Shown: positions 1 through 11,594, numbered from the stretch's first letter. The stretch: DNA of 64,000 nucleotides from Epiperipatus broadwayi (GCA_028023455.1 JAQFVV010006713.1:126001-190000); one strand, 5' to 3'. A program made the numbers and translations. Notes: generated by a model not told the origin, from the sequence alone.

Positions 1-191
1 ATACACCAATCATTTATAAATTGAGTAATTTTTTTATATTAATAAAATAAAATAAAAATATATAGAAAAAAATTGCCTTTGTAAAATTTTATGAAGTGCT
101 GAAGTGGCTGGAGAGGCAATTTAAAAGAAGAGTACTCCAATGTATCAAAACTAGTTCTTCATATTTTGCTTCTATTTACAATGATATATTT

Positions 192-366
192 AAGTAATAT
201 TTACTGAGGCTATAACCACCTATTTAAATAGAAAGTAGGTTGAAGTAAAGAAGGGTTCTCCTCTTTTCTTCCATAGCGTAAGCTTGTGGTTAAAACACCT
301 GTAGAGGTCCCTACTATCGCATTTTATACGCATATTATCGAGGTTATAGCCTCAGTAAATATTACT
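192..366. mobile_element. Small terminal-inverted-repeat element (MITE-like)
   Basis: Near-perfect 25-26 bp inverted termini at 192-217 and about 342-366 (TTTACTGAGGCTATAACC against its reverse complement) enclose about 120 bp with no coding capacity. This is the shape of a non-autonomous DNA transposon. It sits directly beside sequence also found near 1187-1206 (TTTACAATGATATATTTA), suggesting insertion into an older repeat. Family not recognised and no clear target duplication read. Confidence 0.6.
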
Positions 367-413
367 TACGTAATCAATATGCGTTTAATAAATTTATAAT
401 TACAACTTTAAAT

Positions 414-893
414 AATATATTTATAAATAAGCATTTATTTATATAGTGCAATGTTTATAATTGTAAATACATTAAATATCAGCCTTTTACAGCTATTGTA
501 CATGCGCTTTTACGAGTGTTAAATAATAAATGAATACTTTCACTGCCAATACAAGATATAGCATTTAAGAAAGAATAAAATGAATCCACTTATTCTTTCC
601 GAACCCAAATGTCTATATATGGGCTGACATCGCGAACTGTAATTTAAAGTGAATGATCTATCTTCATGCTTTCTTTGCTAGTACTTAAGATTTGCCCATA
701 TATAAACATTTGGGTTCGGAAAGAATAAATGGATTCATTTTATTCTTTCTTAAATGCTATATCTTGTATTGGCAGTGAAAGTATTCATTTATTATTTAAC
801 ACTAGTAAAAGCGCATGTACAATAGCTGTAAAAGGTTGATATTTAATGTATTTACAATTATAAACATCGCGCTATATAAATAAATGCTTATTT
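414..893. repeat. Long foldback: inverted arms of a dispersed repeat
   Basis: The left arm (about 414-628) and right arm (about 687-893) are inverted copies containing ATTTGGGTTCGGAAAGAATAA and AAATAAATGCTTATTTA-type blocks. They are separated by a short spacer with CGAACTGTAATTTAAAG. Arms of about 200 bp would form a long hairpin in RNA. The same unit recurs at 972-1208 and at about 52065-52250. No protein coding is evident. The AT-rich block next to a GCGC step (ATATAGCGC type) resembles non-coding ends of Penelope-like elements, but that is only an impression. Confidence 0.7.
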
Positions 894-971
894 ACATATG
901 TTTAAGTTTCATTTGAAAGTGATGTTTAGTAAATTCTAAGTAATTTCGTCAAAGTCATTCAGTCAGACAAT

Positions 972-1208
972 GCGAACTGTAATTTAAAGTGAATGATCTA
1001 TCTTCACGCTTTCTTTGCCAGTACTTAAGATTTGCCCATATATAAACATTTGGGTTCGGAAAGAATAAGTGGATTCATTTTATTCTTTCTTAAATGCTAT
1101 ATCTTGTATTGGCAGTGAAAGTATTCATTTATTATTTAACACTCGTAAAAGCGCATATACAACAGCTATAAAAGGCTGATATTTAATGTATTTACAATGA
1201 TATATTTA
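972..1208 (+). repeat. Direct copy of the 632-868 repeat unit
   Basis: Nearly identical to 632-868, offset by 340 bp, starting at GCGAACTGTAATTTAAAG and running through TTTGGGTTCGGAAAG, GTATTGGCAGTGAAAG and GTATTTACAATGATA. A handful of substitutions separate the copies. Together with the foldback it makes a compact nested repeat cluster. Confidence 0.75.
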
Positions 1209-3198
1209 TATAAAGCAGAATTTTCATATTATGCTACAACTGAATCAAAGTACAGAAACAATCTTGATTATCCCTGATATCAAAAGAATTTGTAATTCAA
1301 AGATATCCAAACATCAAACTCATTAAAATTATAATTTTACTATATATATACATATGCTAGTTTACTTTACTATTTTCATGTTCTTTGCTTGTTTATTTTG
1401 TTTTATTTTATGACTTTCTGTATAGCTAACTTAATGTATACTTATACCATTATAATAATATCTATTAAAATTTATTTCATTCTCATTTTCTTTAAAAGTC
1501 ATATTTTTTTTCTATTTTTTTGTTATATAAACCTACATATGATTTTTTTTTTTACAAATAACTTAATTTTGATTACACTTTGTACTATATAAAGTTTTGA
1601 ATTTTTTTTTTAGGTATGGATCAAAATACAATGAACAATATCTTACAAGGCTTGCTACTTGAAAAAGATAGCCTATGTCAGTACAATGGCAACAAAATAT
1701 TAAAACACATTTTAAAAGTTAAAATTTATTTTAATAAAATAGAGATAAACTATTACCTTAATTCCTTTAGTACAAAACCATATATTTGACACTATAAATA
1801 TAATAAGGTATATTTGCAGAAAGAGATTTTTATGCATTTAATATACATATAAAAATAAATAGATATGATTAGTCATTTTCCTTAGATTGAGCATATAAAT
1901 AGGTAATAAAGATTTAAATATGCTGATATGTCATTAATTTTTTTAATTTAAAATAGTATAAATTTGTCTGGTAAAATACAAATACACGAATATAATGTGT
2001 TTAAAAAGTCATAAAATCTGAAATAATAATAAATAAGTATCTTGGATTATTTATATTTCTCTAATAAAAGCTAATTTGCAGTTATGATATACAAATCATA
2101 CAAACAGCATGATTCAGTTGTTATTGATGTCAGGATTATATGTTTTTATGTTATTAATGATAAATCATCAAACATTATATTGAAAATAAAAAACAAAACA
2201 AAACAAGTAGGCTGAACCTTGGATATAGGCATTTGTAATGGCTAACTAATTTTATATACAAATTAAGGGTAAACCATTCTTTTTTCCTAAACATATATTG
2301 AAATTTCAATTACATAAAGATTCGTAGCAATAAATATGAATAAAATTATAAAATGTAAATGATAATAACAATATTCTATTTTTGTGAAATCAATAAGTAT
2401 GAACATTAATATAAATAGTTGCAAATAAAAGATTTTATATACACAAATGTGACTGAAAATGCAACTTTTTATTAGTGCAATATAAACTGTATTCTGTAAA
2501 TACACGTTCTTTAGATCTTAAATATTTTGGAAAAAGACTACACAAACAATTTTTTAATGAATGGAAGCTAGACAATATAATTTTCCTAAAGAAATTCTCC
2601 ATCCCAAAAAAGAAATTGAATACTAATACTCATTAACTCTATATTTTTATTACATAAGTTCAGAAAAATTTATGATATATTAAAAAACATAAAAAAAACA
2701 AAAAAACATTTGTATCATCGTTTCAACTGATTTTTATAATAACAAGTAAAAACCCTATATATTACATATATAAACACAGGTATATAATAAGCTTGTGCAT
2801 TTCAGTTATTATATAGATAATCAAATTTTTTGATTTCATGTTTTGTTTGTGATAAGATTTGATCACAAATAAATATCTGGACTTATAAAATAAAAAATAT
2901 TTTTCTGATGAAATTTTTAATTTTTGGAAATTCATAAAGTGAAGAGTAAAACTGAAGTAATTTTTTATTTTTATATAATGTTTTCAAAGTATAATTAGCT
3001 TGAAGATCTATTACTTAATAATTATAAATTTTCATTAACTTTTGCAATAATTTATATTGAAAAGATTTTAATACAATTTATGTTTCTTCATTGTCATTGA
3101 CATCAATATATCATTCCAAAGAAAGCTTCTCTCAATATTTTGATTTTTTTTTTTACAATATTTCCAGTAGGGAAATAAGAATTTACTATATATATACT
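1209..3198. other. A+T-rich DNA, nothing recognised
   Basis: Long A and T runs and short AT-only open frames. I see no gene, RNA gene or transposon terminus. Confidence 0.5.
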
Positions 3199-3474
3199 TT
3201 ATATAGAATTTTTTAACATGAAAAATATCAATTTTTTTTTTCTTTGTATCAGCCAATTTCTGAATAATTCTAATTTTATTCCAGAAGCTTTAATGTTGTA
3301 ATGAAATTCATTAATAAATTGGTCAATGTCCTGAAGTGTCATATTTAAATCAGTGAAATGCTGATAAATATCTATTAAAAAAGCAAGTTGCCACATCCAT
3401 TTAGGATCTAATAGTTTTGATACAGGTTTTACCATTTTACTGTATGATACAACAAACCAATTTGATTTCTTCAA
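3199..3474 (-). pseudogene. hAT transposase fragment (ZBED5/SCAND3-like)
   Basis: A 91-codon fragment reads WMWQLAFLIDIYQHFTDLNM followed by TLQDIDQFINEF and LELFRNWLIQRKKKL. This matches the pattern of domesticated and active hAT transposases of the ZBED5/SCAND3/GTF2IRD2 group (WL.KLAFL.DIF.HLN.LNLSLQG, then ..KI..F..KL..W). It is only an internal segment of the catalytic domain; flanking sequence lacks the rest, and no terminal repeats were found. A dead fragment. Confidence 0.65.
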
Positions 3475-3689
3475 GAAATGATTTGATAATAGTAATAATT
3501 CTAATCAGTTTTATAAATAAAAGTTATTGCTGAAACTACAGTTGGCATTATCAAATTGAATAATAAGTTTTTATTATAAAAATATTTATTAGGCCAACCC
3601 ATGAACCTAATATTTATATCATTTGTTGTAACTGCTGTCATATTTTAAGTTATTCACTGCTTCTGATATATATATATATTATTCCTGTA

Positions 3690-5400
3690 ACAGTAGCTGG
3701 GTTTGAATACGGGTACTAAAGGAAGTAAAAGGCAATAATGATTACAAAAGAGTGTTTATTGCAATTGTTATTATGAATTAAATTAATAGATGCGAGAAAA
3801 TTTATAGTTATACATTCGAACCCTGTTGTAAAAGAATGTGAGTGAAATACTTTAACCATTTAAAGGCGTGAACATATACACATATATATTTATTACACGT
3901 GTTGTTGTGATTGTTGCATAGAATTAGTTACTAACAAATAGATATGTATGTGAAGATGAAGAGGAGCGGTTATATGCGGAGTTGTATTTTATATTTTTTT
4001 CATTTTAAATATTTTTGTTGTTTATTATCGTAAGTTATAGTTATTTAAATAATGTCATTAGTAACGCATGTTTCTTAATGAAAGCAAATTAAACATATAA
4101 GGCTGGAGAGTAATAAAAAGAATTGCAAGTTGTGCTATGGGCAATTTCTGTTAATTACACTTGTCGTCAGAATTCCACAAACTGGCCCTTTAGTATTTTG
4201 GAACAATGGGAACCTTATCATGTTAAAAGCATTCCTGAGCTAATGATTGTCGGCGTATGGAAAAGATCGTTATAGAGAAAGAAGTACGGAAAGTAAATTT
4301 AAAAAAAAGGGATTTCATTAATTAATAAAAAATTAATAAGAATGGACTCCATCGAAATGCTGGGATAAAAGAATCATGTGAATTCATTAAATCAGCCCAG
4401 TGTACAGCTATTTTGTGACCTGCCTGACCTTTATCTATGGAGATTTTAGCCGTCTATTTCAAGCAAGTGAAATGATCACGGAACTCCAAACAACAAGAAT
4501 TTTCGTGCAATCAATTTTAGAATCACCTACCTAACCTTTAGGATAGATTATCATATGTGAAAATGTTATTGAACCTTTCATCATCTTCCAAACCAACAAT
4601 TCTCACTAGGACAATCGCCATTGTAATACTGTAAGCTTACAGATCAGCTTTAAACACGCAAACATTCACTCTCCAAATGAGGTAACTTTGACTTTTTCTA
4701 TATATATTAAATGAACATATAATAATAAATTAAGAAATATGCGCTTTGTCCCAACTTAAAGAAAATAATTATAGAAATAGATTAAACCATTTAATAAATA
4801 CAACTCTAACGTATAATTGCACTCTTTCGGAATGTGTATATTGATATTATATATATGTATCGGAATGAATGAGTTATATGTTTGAGATATTAATATATAC
4901 ATGTATTAATAAATCTTAGAATTTAAAGTATAACTTGTGTATTTATTTGAATTACGAGATTCTTATAATTTCTGGGTTATTATTTTTAAAAGCTTACCGA
5001 TCGATATTCATGACCGTATATTTCTAAAAGAAATAAAATAATAAAATTCGTAGGGCAGATAGGAAAATTATAAAATTATATAAATGACATTTCTTTGTAA
5101 GATAACTTTGGCTTCATTCTCCCAATAGCATTGTGTCCCAGACCTTGAGATTGAGCTAGTCAGGATAAGGCATCTGATAAGGTCCACTGGAACCTGTTTT
5201 TTCGTTTTCGAGGGGTATAATTCTTATTAATTGGTAAGATTGGTGCTTGAGATCAGACATGCGATGCTCATAAATATACCTACTTGAAGCAAGGGTTAGT
5301 AACCTGTTCTCACTTAAATTATTAGAATAGGATCACGGGTAGACTGTTAAATTCCTTTATTATAGTTTGATATTTTAAATCTTGCAGTCATAGTAATTCA
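3690..5400. other. Unclassified stretch, less A+T-rich than its surroundings
   Basis: Base composition is visibly more balanced than in the neighbouring DNA (for example 4120-4680 and 5110-5340). Reading frames are broken by stops in all frames I tried. It could be an old transposon or LTR-element body; nothing diagnostic was recognised. Confidence 0.25.
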
Positions 5401-7674
5401 GTTATCTAAAAATTTCCATTTCCATTTTGAATAAAAATTAGTAATTGAACTGCTTTTGTTACATCTTTACTTTTATCTAATACCATTAAACAATAATATT
5501 TAAACAGCATTAAACTGTTAAAAAAATTATTATAAACTTTTAATTCCAGTTGATGTTTTATATCTATTATTCAATCTTTTGTAATTATTAACAAAGATAA
5601 TCATGTAGTAGTCATTTCTTGTTTAGGATTTACATTTGTTGTATAATTGCAATACAAACCTTTTTTAAATTCACTATCAATAAACTTTTTTTCCTCTTTA
5701 GCAATTATTTTGGAAACTCATAAACTAATTCTAGCAGAATTTAAATTTTGATTAGTGAAATGTAATATTTATTTTTATTCATTTTTAAACCATTAAATAA
5801 TTATTTTTTTTCCTTCAATACATTTCATTGAAACTTTTTGAAATTAGCAGCATATCTTGCAATAAAATGTCACTTCATATTATTTTCTTTAAATATCGCT
5901 ACTATGATTTCATTACATACAATGCATATACTATCCTTATTACTAATATAAAATAAATAATTTACTAGCCAGTATTTATTAAATGCTTGGTACTCACCAT
6001 CCAGTTTGTTTCTAATTGTAGGGAATTTCAATTTAATTATTTTAATAATGAATTCCAAAAAAAAAAAAAAAAAATTGTTTTTGGCTAAAAAGTTATGCAA
6101 CATTAAAATATATTTTTAAATATTTATCTACAAAAATTACAATATTTTATAAAAATGTTTTACATTGTTTATTCAAATAAAGAAAAAAACTAATAAAATA
6201 TAATTTCTTTAAACTTAATATCTGAAATGGACAGAAAAAAGTGAAGTTTACAATTGTAGGATAAATAGATTAAGGATTCTTGTAAATAGATAAAAAAAAA
6301 ATTTTTTTTTTTAAATGTTATTAGTAAACTGGAATTAATTGTAAACATTCCATATCATTACTTGGAATTATTTGGAAGTGAAGAAAAACAATAAAACACT
6401 TAATATGCATCATACAAATATAAAAGATAATTTCATTTGTGATAAAAGCAGTTGTCATATATTACTCAACTCTAAAGGAATCTACTTAATAAGCTTGAAT
6501 AATCATTATTTGATATAATGATATATCCTTATAGTATTTTTACTAAAAATTTGAAATATATTTAAAACATTTTGAAAATATTTAAAATAACTTTTCATAT
6601 TTTCCAAAATATTTTTTTTCTGTTTTACATGCATAACACTGTTTTCATAAAAACAATTATTAGACAGCTAGATAAAATCTTCTTGTGAACCAGATAAGGC
6701 CCATGGGAAAAAGTATTGGTATCCTGTAGATAATGAATTATATAAGAAGAGAAACTAGATAAATTTTTTTTTAAACATTTGTAGCTGCATTATGATTGGT
6801 CAAAGATATACTGTAATAGATAGCATATGCAATCAATAATTAGTAAGATTTAATAAAATCTATAGCATATATGCTTATTTTTAATAAAGAATATTTTCTT
6901 TTTCAAAAACCAGCAAATTTGAAATATTTTTAAGTTGTAAAAAAGATGAACTTGTTATATAATATAGCAGCTTATTTATATGTTAGTGAAGCCTCAAAGT
7001 TCACTTGATTAATGATTTGAGCTGCTACTAGTCATTATAATTTATTGCCTATGGATTGATGCAGCAGTTAACTAGGTTTAATGTAAATTCAGTTTTAAAT
7101 ACATAATGGTAGAATCAGATTTAAATATTAAATTATGTTTAATTAGTAGGGCAGTTATTAGTTTAGAAATACATGTATGTAAAAATATAAATTATAGATT
7201 TGTAATGAAATATAAACAATGTAACATAAATAGGTTATTAAAACAAGGACAAATTTTAATCAGTTTTTTTAAATGTAAAATTAAGTTGTAAATAAATTGT
7301 TAATTCTATTTACACTTTATCTAATGATCAATGCCTTTATTTCTTCTTAACAATACATAAGCAGTATTGTCTGATTTCATGCATTAATTAAACTTGATGA
7401 AGGATAAATTAGTTTAATATCAATTTACATGCACACATGTGTCTATAATCTCAATATGTTTTATTTATTTTATAAAGTAGTTTCAGTATTTACCTATATA
7501 TTCTATATTTATCACAGCCTACAATCTGAATTTAATAGACCCTCTAATCTATAATCACTCATGTTGTTATTCATAAGCAGCTACAGATTAAAATATGATA
7601 ATATAATAATGAAGTGTAACAAAAATAATTGTGATGTGTTTTATTAATATGTTTTACTGCTGTTTAAAACTTCT
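5401..7674. other. A+T-rich DNA, nothing recognised
   Basis: Homopolymer A/T runs and short AT-rich open frames only. No gene or repeat terminus recognised. Confidence 0.45.
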
Positions 7675-7770
7675 GTGAGTTTAGTACAGTGGTAGAGTAA
7701 TAGACTTAAGAACTAAAGTTACCTGAAACAAAGTTCAGTAATCACTTGTAATGCTAGAATGACTCATAAG
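7675..7770 (+). repeat. tRNA-derived SINE-like unit
   Basis: TAGTACAGTGG at 7682-7692 fits the pol III A-box consensus (TRGYNNARNNG) exactly. GTTCAGTAA at about 7733 fits the B-box (GWTCRANNC) with one or two mismatches and at tRNA-like spacing. The segment between could be a decayed tRNA body. No intact cloverleaf and no clear tail, so a SINE head relic rather than a tRNA gene. Confidence 0.45.
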
Positions 7771-7924
7771 TCTGGAGCAATAAATTTTTTATTATTAATA
7801 TAATATTGCTAAACCATAGGAATTAAGAGTTACCTATCTATATTAAATAATAACTATTAATTTTGATGTCTCATTAAATACTTTTATATCGCAATAGTAA
7901 ATTCTACTCTTTTTTATTGCATTG

Positions 7925-8096
7925 TTACACAGTGCTTTATTTACCCCCTTTTACAGTTTCGATTGCCCCTGCAATTTTCTTCAGAACTTTTATATCTCCT
8001 AACTAGAAGTTGAAGTTAGGAGCTATAAAAATTCTGAAGAAGACTGCAGGGGCAATCGAAACTGTAAAAGAGGGTGGTAAATAAAGCATTGTGTAA
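7925..8096. mobile_element. 172-bp foldback element (MITE-like hairpin)
   Basis: Two arms of about 80 bp are near-perfect inverted repeats around a short loop near AGAAGTTGA. The ends read TTACACAGTGCTTTATTTAC and its reverse complement, and the internal blocks GTTTCGATTGCCCCTGCA and TTCTTCAGAA are mirrored. The whole unit would fold into one long hairpin in the ERR pre-mRNA. No coding. Probably a foldback MITE. Confidence 0.8.
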
Positions 8097-9028
8097 AAAT
8101 AGTAAAGTGCATGGATGATTTAATATTATATGGTAATAGTAAATTCACTGACTAATTTGTATTCTCCTTAGTTTTTTTTATGTGTCCCACCCCCATCATT
8201 TATTGTCTGTGATGTTTTGTCTGATATAGCAATAAATGTAATTATTATAAAACCAACTATGGTAAAATTTTTTTAAAAAATTTCTCTTAATGCCTTTTGC
8301 TATTATTTTTTTTCCAAAAAAAACCCCAAAACAACAAAATAGTAAATTAAGTAAAGCCAATGGACTAAAACAGAAAGAATAAAGCATGGGAACTTATATC
8401 ACTTGGATATATTAATTTACAGATGTTTACTAAATTTTATTTTTTCTTTCATTTTATTTTATCATCAATCTAATGATAATATATACAATGGAAAAAAAAA
8501 TTTAGTAAATACTTGTAAATTATTAAATCTAAGATTAAATAAAAATATAGAATGTAAATAGTAATTCATGTTATAAAATAAATGCAATGATTATGAAAGT
8601 TTAAAACACCCTTCATGGTTTTATAAAGCCATATTAATGGTACTAAACCTGTAATAATAAATTAAAAGCTGAAAGAAATTTCAATTGCTAGTATAAATAT
8701 AAAATAAAACAATTCACTTTTAAAAAAAAAAAGATATTTAAATAGTTATCAGAAATATCACATTACAAGTTTATTTGGTTCAAAATCTCCCCCCCCCCCC
8801 ACACCTAATGTGAATAGGTTAACAATTTCTATCAAATAGTAATTTCAAAAGTTAAAAATAAAAATTGAGAACTTATATGATATTATCCAGCAGATTGTAA
8901 CAAGAAACTTATTGTCTAACACATCAATTGTTTTATATATATGCACACACATGTAAGTATAATTATGCAAAAATATAAATTCCTTTGTAATCAATAAATT
9001 CTGGAGTAAAAGAAAAATGAAAACTTAC
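8097..9028. other. A+T-rich DNA with a C12 run
   Basis: No gene or transposon recognised. It contains a 12-base C run at 8789-8800, striking in such A+T-rich DNA. Confidence 0.4.
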
Positions 9029-9145
9029 CTTCTTTGAGCATACCAACTCGCAAACACTTTTGGAACCTGCAGGCTTGACAAGCCTTCCGCCGGCGCTTGT
9101 TTATCTCACATTCACTCAGTGCTGGACATGTGTACTCAATATTTC
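9029..9145 (-). CDS. ERR: Estrogen-related receptor (ERR), exon with second zinc finger
   Basis: Second DNA-binding-domain exon of the same receptor. After acceptor TTTTATAG|GA the split glycine is completed and the frame runs [39 protein letters not shown]. Zinc ligands are C139, C145, C155 and C158 in the joined numbering, with spacing C-x5-C-x9-C-x2-C. The exon is 117 bp, enters and leaves in phase 1, and ends at GAAG|GTAAGT (donor GT at 9028-9027), so it joins the 25911-26315 exon in frame without gaps (TIQ-G-NIEY). The [18 protein letters not shown] wording resembles protostome ERRs more than vertebrate ones (from memory of the family). The ligand-binding domain is not visible downstream in this window. 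Confidence 0.95.
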
Positions 9146-9329
9146 CTATAAAATTATATAAATGTAAAAAAAAAAAAAAATAGAGAGAAGATTAAAATCA
9201 AAAAAATAAAAAATCAGTTAATAACATAATTCACAATTCAAATGTGATCATAATTTTATTTACCATATATTAATATATGATTTTTTTTCTATAGTACAGG
9301 CTTTTTCATACCTGCACTCCATTATGTAA

Positions 9330-9505
9330 TATATAGGGGGTTTGAACTCAGACTTTCACATGACCCTCAACTATCTACGCTATCTCGTACTGCTGAGACA
9401 CTTGATCACACACATGTTGAAAAGATAAATAATCACCAATACACGTATTTCATGCTAAACCAGAACTCGTCAGTTGGTCCAGATTATCATCTCAGCTTAT
9501 ATTAA
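9330..9505 (-). repeat. Dispersed hammerhead-bearing repeat, copy A
   Basis: On the minus strand the unit begins about GCTGAGATGATAATCTGG, carries a hammerhead ribozyme motif (9424-9488), then a tRNA-like tail with an A-box-like TAGCGTAGATA (9372-9382) and a good B-box GTTCAAACC (9339-9347). Homologous copies lie at 57411-57575 (minus) and 57860-58022 (plus). It lies in the large ERR intron in the same orientation as ERR. Family name unknown; could be a SINE or a retrozyme-like element. Confidence 0.7.
9424..9488 (-). ncRNA. Hammerhead ribozyme motif with intact core (copy A)
   Basis: Type I hammerhead read on the minus strand. The outer stem I is GATAA/TTATC, then an internal loop, then the inner stem I CCAA/TTGG. 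The core CTGACGA (9473-9467) is followed by a 15-nt stem-loop II GTTCTGGTTTAGCAT and GAAA (9451-9448), then a very short stem III and TA before the predicted cleavage between 9440 and 9439. All conserved core positions are present: C3 U4 G5 A6 G8 A9, G12 A13 A14, the A15.1-U16.1 pair, and H17=A. Stem II has one mismatch (T opposite C). The very short stem III is typical of hammerheads in animal retroelements. Activity is inferred, not shown. Confidence 0.65.
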
Positions 9506-10044
9506 GATAGCCAATCTTCATTATTTTTTAAAAAAGCTCTCATAAATAAATAAAAAATACAAGGAATACGATATAGATTTAATAATATTAAATTAAAACC
9601 TAATTAAAAAAATATTTAAATTTTTATTTTATTAAATTTCATCTTTACCCCCCCCCCCCATTAAATGACAGCTCTATCATTCAATTTTTTTTGCATTTAT
9701 TTCCATTTACTTCTTAATTGCATTTCCCCCACCTGTTTATATTCCCACGGAGCTTTTTTTTTTTTTTTTTTAAAAAAAGGCAATTTAAATTTTTTTGATT
9801 AGTATCAGGAGCTAAAAAAACAATTGCAATATATAAAAATAAAATTGTAGTTCTAGAGCACCAGTATCACTAATATAAATAATAAAAGAATAATATTGCC
9901 TAAGACCAGTATCAGTCAGGGCAATATAAAGAAACATAGTACACCCCGACCCACCATGGGCAAAAAATCCCCTTCATTATGATATTAAGTCAATGCTAGG
10001 ATGCACACAAATAAAAATTCATAATTTCCTTTACGTAGAATAAT

Positions 10045-10190
10045 ATATATATTAGAACAATCCAAGAATATCACAAAGTGCCTTAAAAGATCAGTTAGAA
10101 TTTTAGTAATTTTTAAATATATATTAGAACAATCCAAGAATATCACAAAGTGCCTTAAAAGATCAGTTTGAATTTTAGTAACTTTTAAAA
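10045..10190. repeat. 72-bp tandem duplication
   Basis: The block containing ATTAGAACAATCCAAGAATA and AAAGTGCCTTAAAAGATCAG occurs twice, offset by 72 bp, with a few differences. It is just outside the hAT element that starts at 10260. Confidence 0.85.
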
Positions 10191-11336
10191 GTATTAATTT
10201 CTCAATGACTAAGAATGAAATCTATCTGAGCCATTTAGGCAAACTGTTCTAATATAAGGCAGGCATCGGCAACCTTTTTTGGCTGCAGGTCAAAATAAAT
10301 CAAAATGTGACTATTAAGAAGAAATTTGGGGTCAGTGGTATTTTCATTTTAAAACAGACTTTTAGTGAATAATAAGATAAATTTTATTAAGAAAATAATT
10401 ACAATATGCTTTAAACATAAAAATTCAAAATTATGATTCTAATTATTTTAAAACAAATATAATTGTTAAGTTTTAATTCATTAATTTATGAACTTTATTT
10501 ATAAACATTCTCTTCATTATCAATGGCTCCCCTGATGCTGAATTTGTGATGTCAAATTAGTCAAGTCTAGTTTATACTTAGTCACCTTAAGACAAATTCA
10601 AGCGTCTGAATTTTCCATCAAGCCCCATAGTTAATCTGCTCCTGTTTTTACTTAAAATAAAATTCACATGTGAAAATATTTGTTCACATTTATAAGTAGA
10701 ACCGAACACAGGACGAAATGGCAAAGCCATTTTTTTTTAAAGATGAAAACTTCATGGGAAGTGATGCCCAACACGTTGATATCACGAGAATTTCTTGAAT
10801 TTATCCACCCACAATGTTGAACTTTTAAAATCAATCATTTCTAAACTTAAATTGTCAATTTTAAGATATTTAAAATACTACAAATCTAAACTATTTTCTT
10901 CTATTTCTTTGGCCTTTATTTATAAATGTAATATTTCACCATGCTTCTTAAAACTTTGAAATCTACTTTCATATTAACTTTTAATGTCCAAAATCCAACT
11001 TCCGAACATATTTATATTGCTTTCATTGATATTTTCTTTCTCATATTGGTTTTTGAACAAGGAAATGAAAAGAAATATTTTAGTTTTTATATCAATTTCA
11101 AATAATATTAATTTCAAAGAAAAACTTTTTCATTCCTCATACATTTTCTAAATTGTATGGTTATTTCTTTGGAGTCGTACATTAAAATCATTATAATGGT
11201 TTATTATGTCTATTAAGAACAAGTCTTAAAAACTATCGTTTATCATTGAGTTAGAGACCATTTTTACTGATTTCGTAAAGAAATATTTGTATATTATCAA
11301 GACCCTCTACAAATCTATTAAGAACTCTGCCTCAAC

Positions 11337-11594
11337 TTAACCATTGTATTTCAGAATATAACAGCAAATCTCCATATTTTGATTCAATTTCCTCCAAAAA
11401 AAAAAAACAACAACTGCTGATTGTGCTACTATCATGTTAATGATCTTAATACCCTTTTCCATTACATCCTTAAGTTGTTGCATAGATGGCTTTGCAAATA
11501 AATTTTCTTCATGTATGATACAATGGAATGATATTAGTGGCTGACCAAGTTCATTTTCCATTAGTTTCACAAATCCAACATTTTTTCCCCTCAT
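11337..11594 (-). pseudogene. hAT transposase fragment in the 10.3-12.9 kb element
   Basis: An 85-codon open piece of the catalytic core: MRGKNVGFVKLMENELGQP, then FHCIIHEENLFAKP, then VMEKGIKIINMIVAQSA. These match the GTF2IRD2/ZBED-type transposase block in which the FHCIIHQE motif precedes the helical insertion. Flanking frames carry stops and shifts, so no functional protein is made. Confidence 0.75.

Larger units (their letters stand above)
1..9028 (-). other. Start of the next ERR intron (partial)
   Basis: The exon ending at 9029 has a clear donor (GTAAGT), so transcription on the minus strand continues leftwards. I looked for hinge and ligand-binding-domain coding sequence on the minus strand from 9028 to 1 and recognised none; the DNA is A+T-rich with repeats. 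The next exon probably lies beyond base 1. Confidence 0.6.

Noticed and set aside
5110-5340. Possible ERR ligand-binding-domain exon because of a less A+T-rich composition
   Set aside because: Minus-strand translation has stops in the frames read and no nuclear-receptor motif.
7675-7770. Functional tRNA gene
   Set aside because: A- and B-box-like sequences are present, but no complete cloverleaf or acceptor stem could be drawn.
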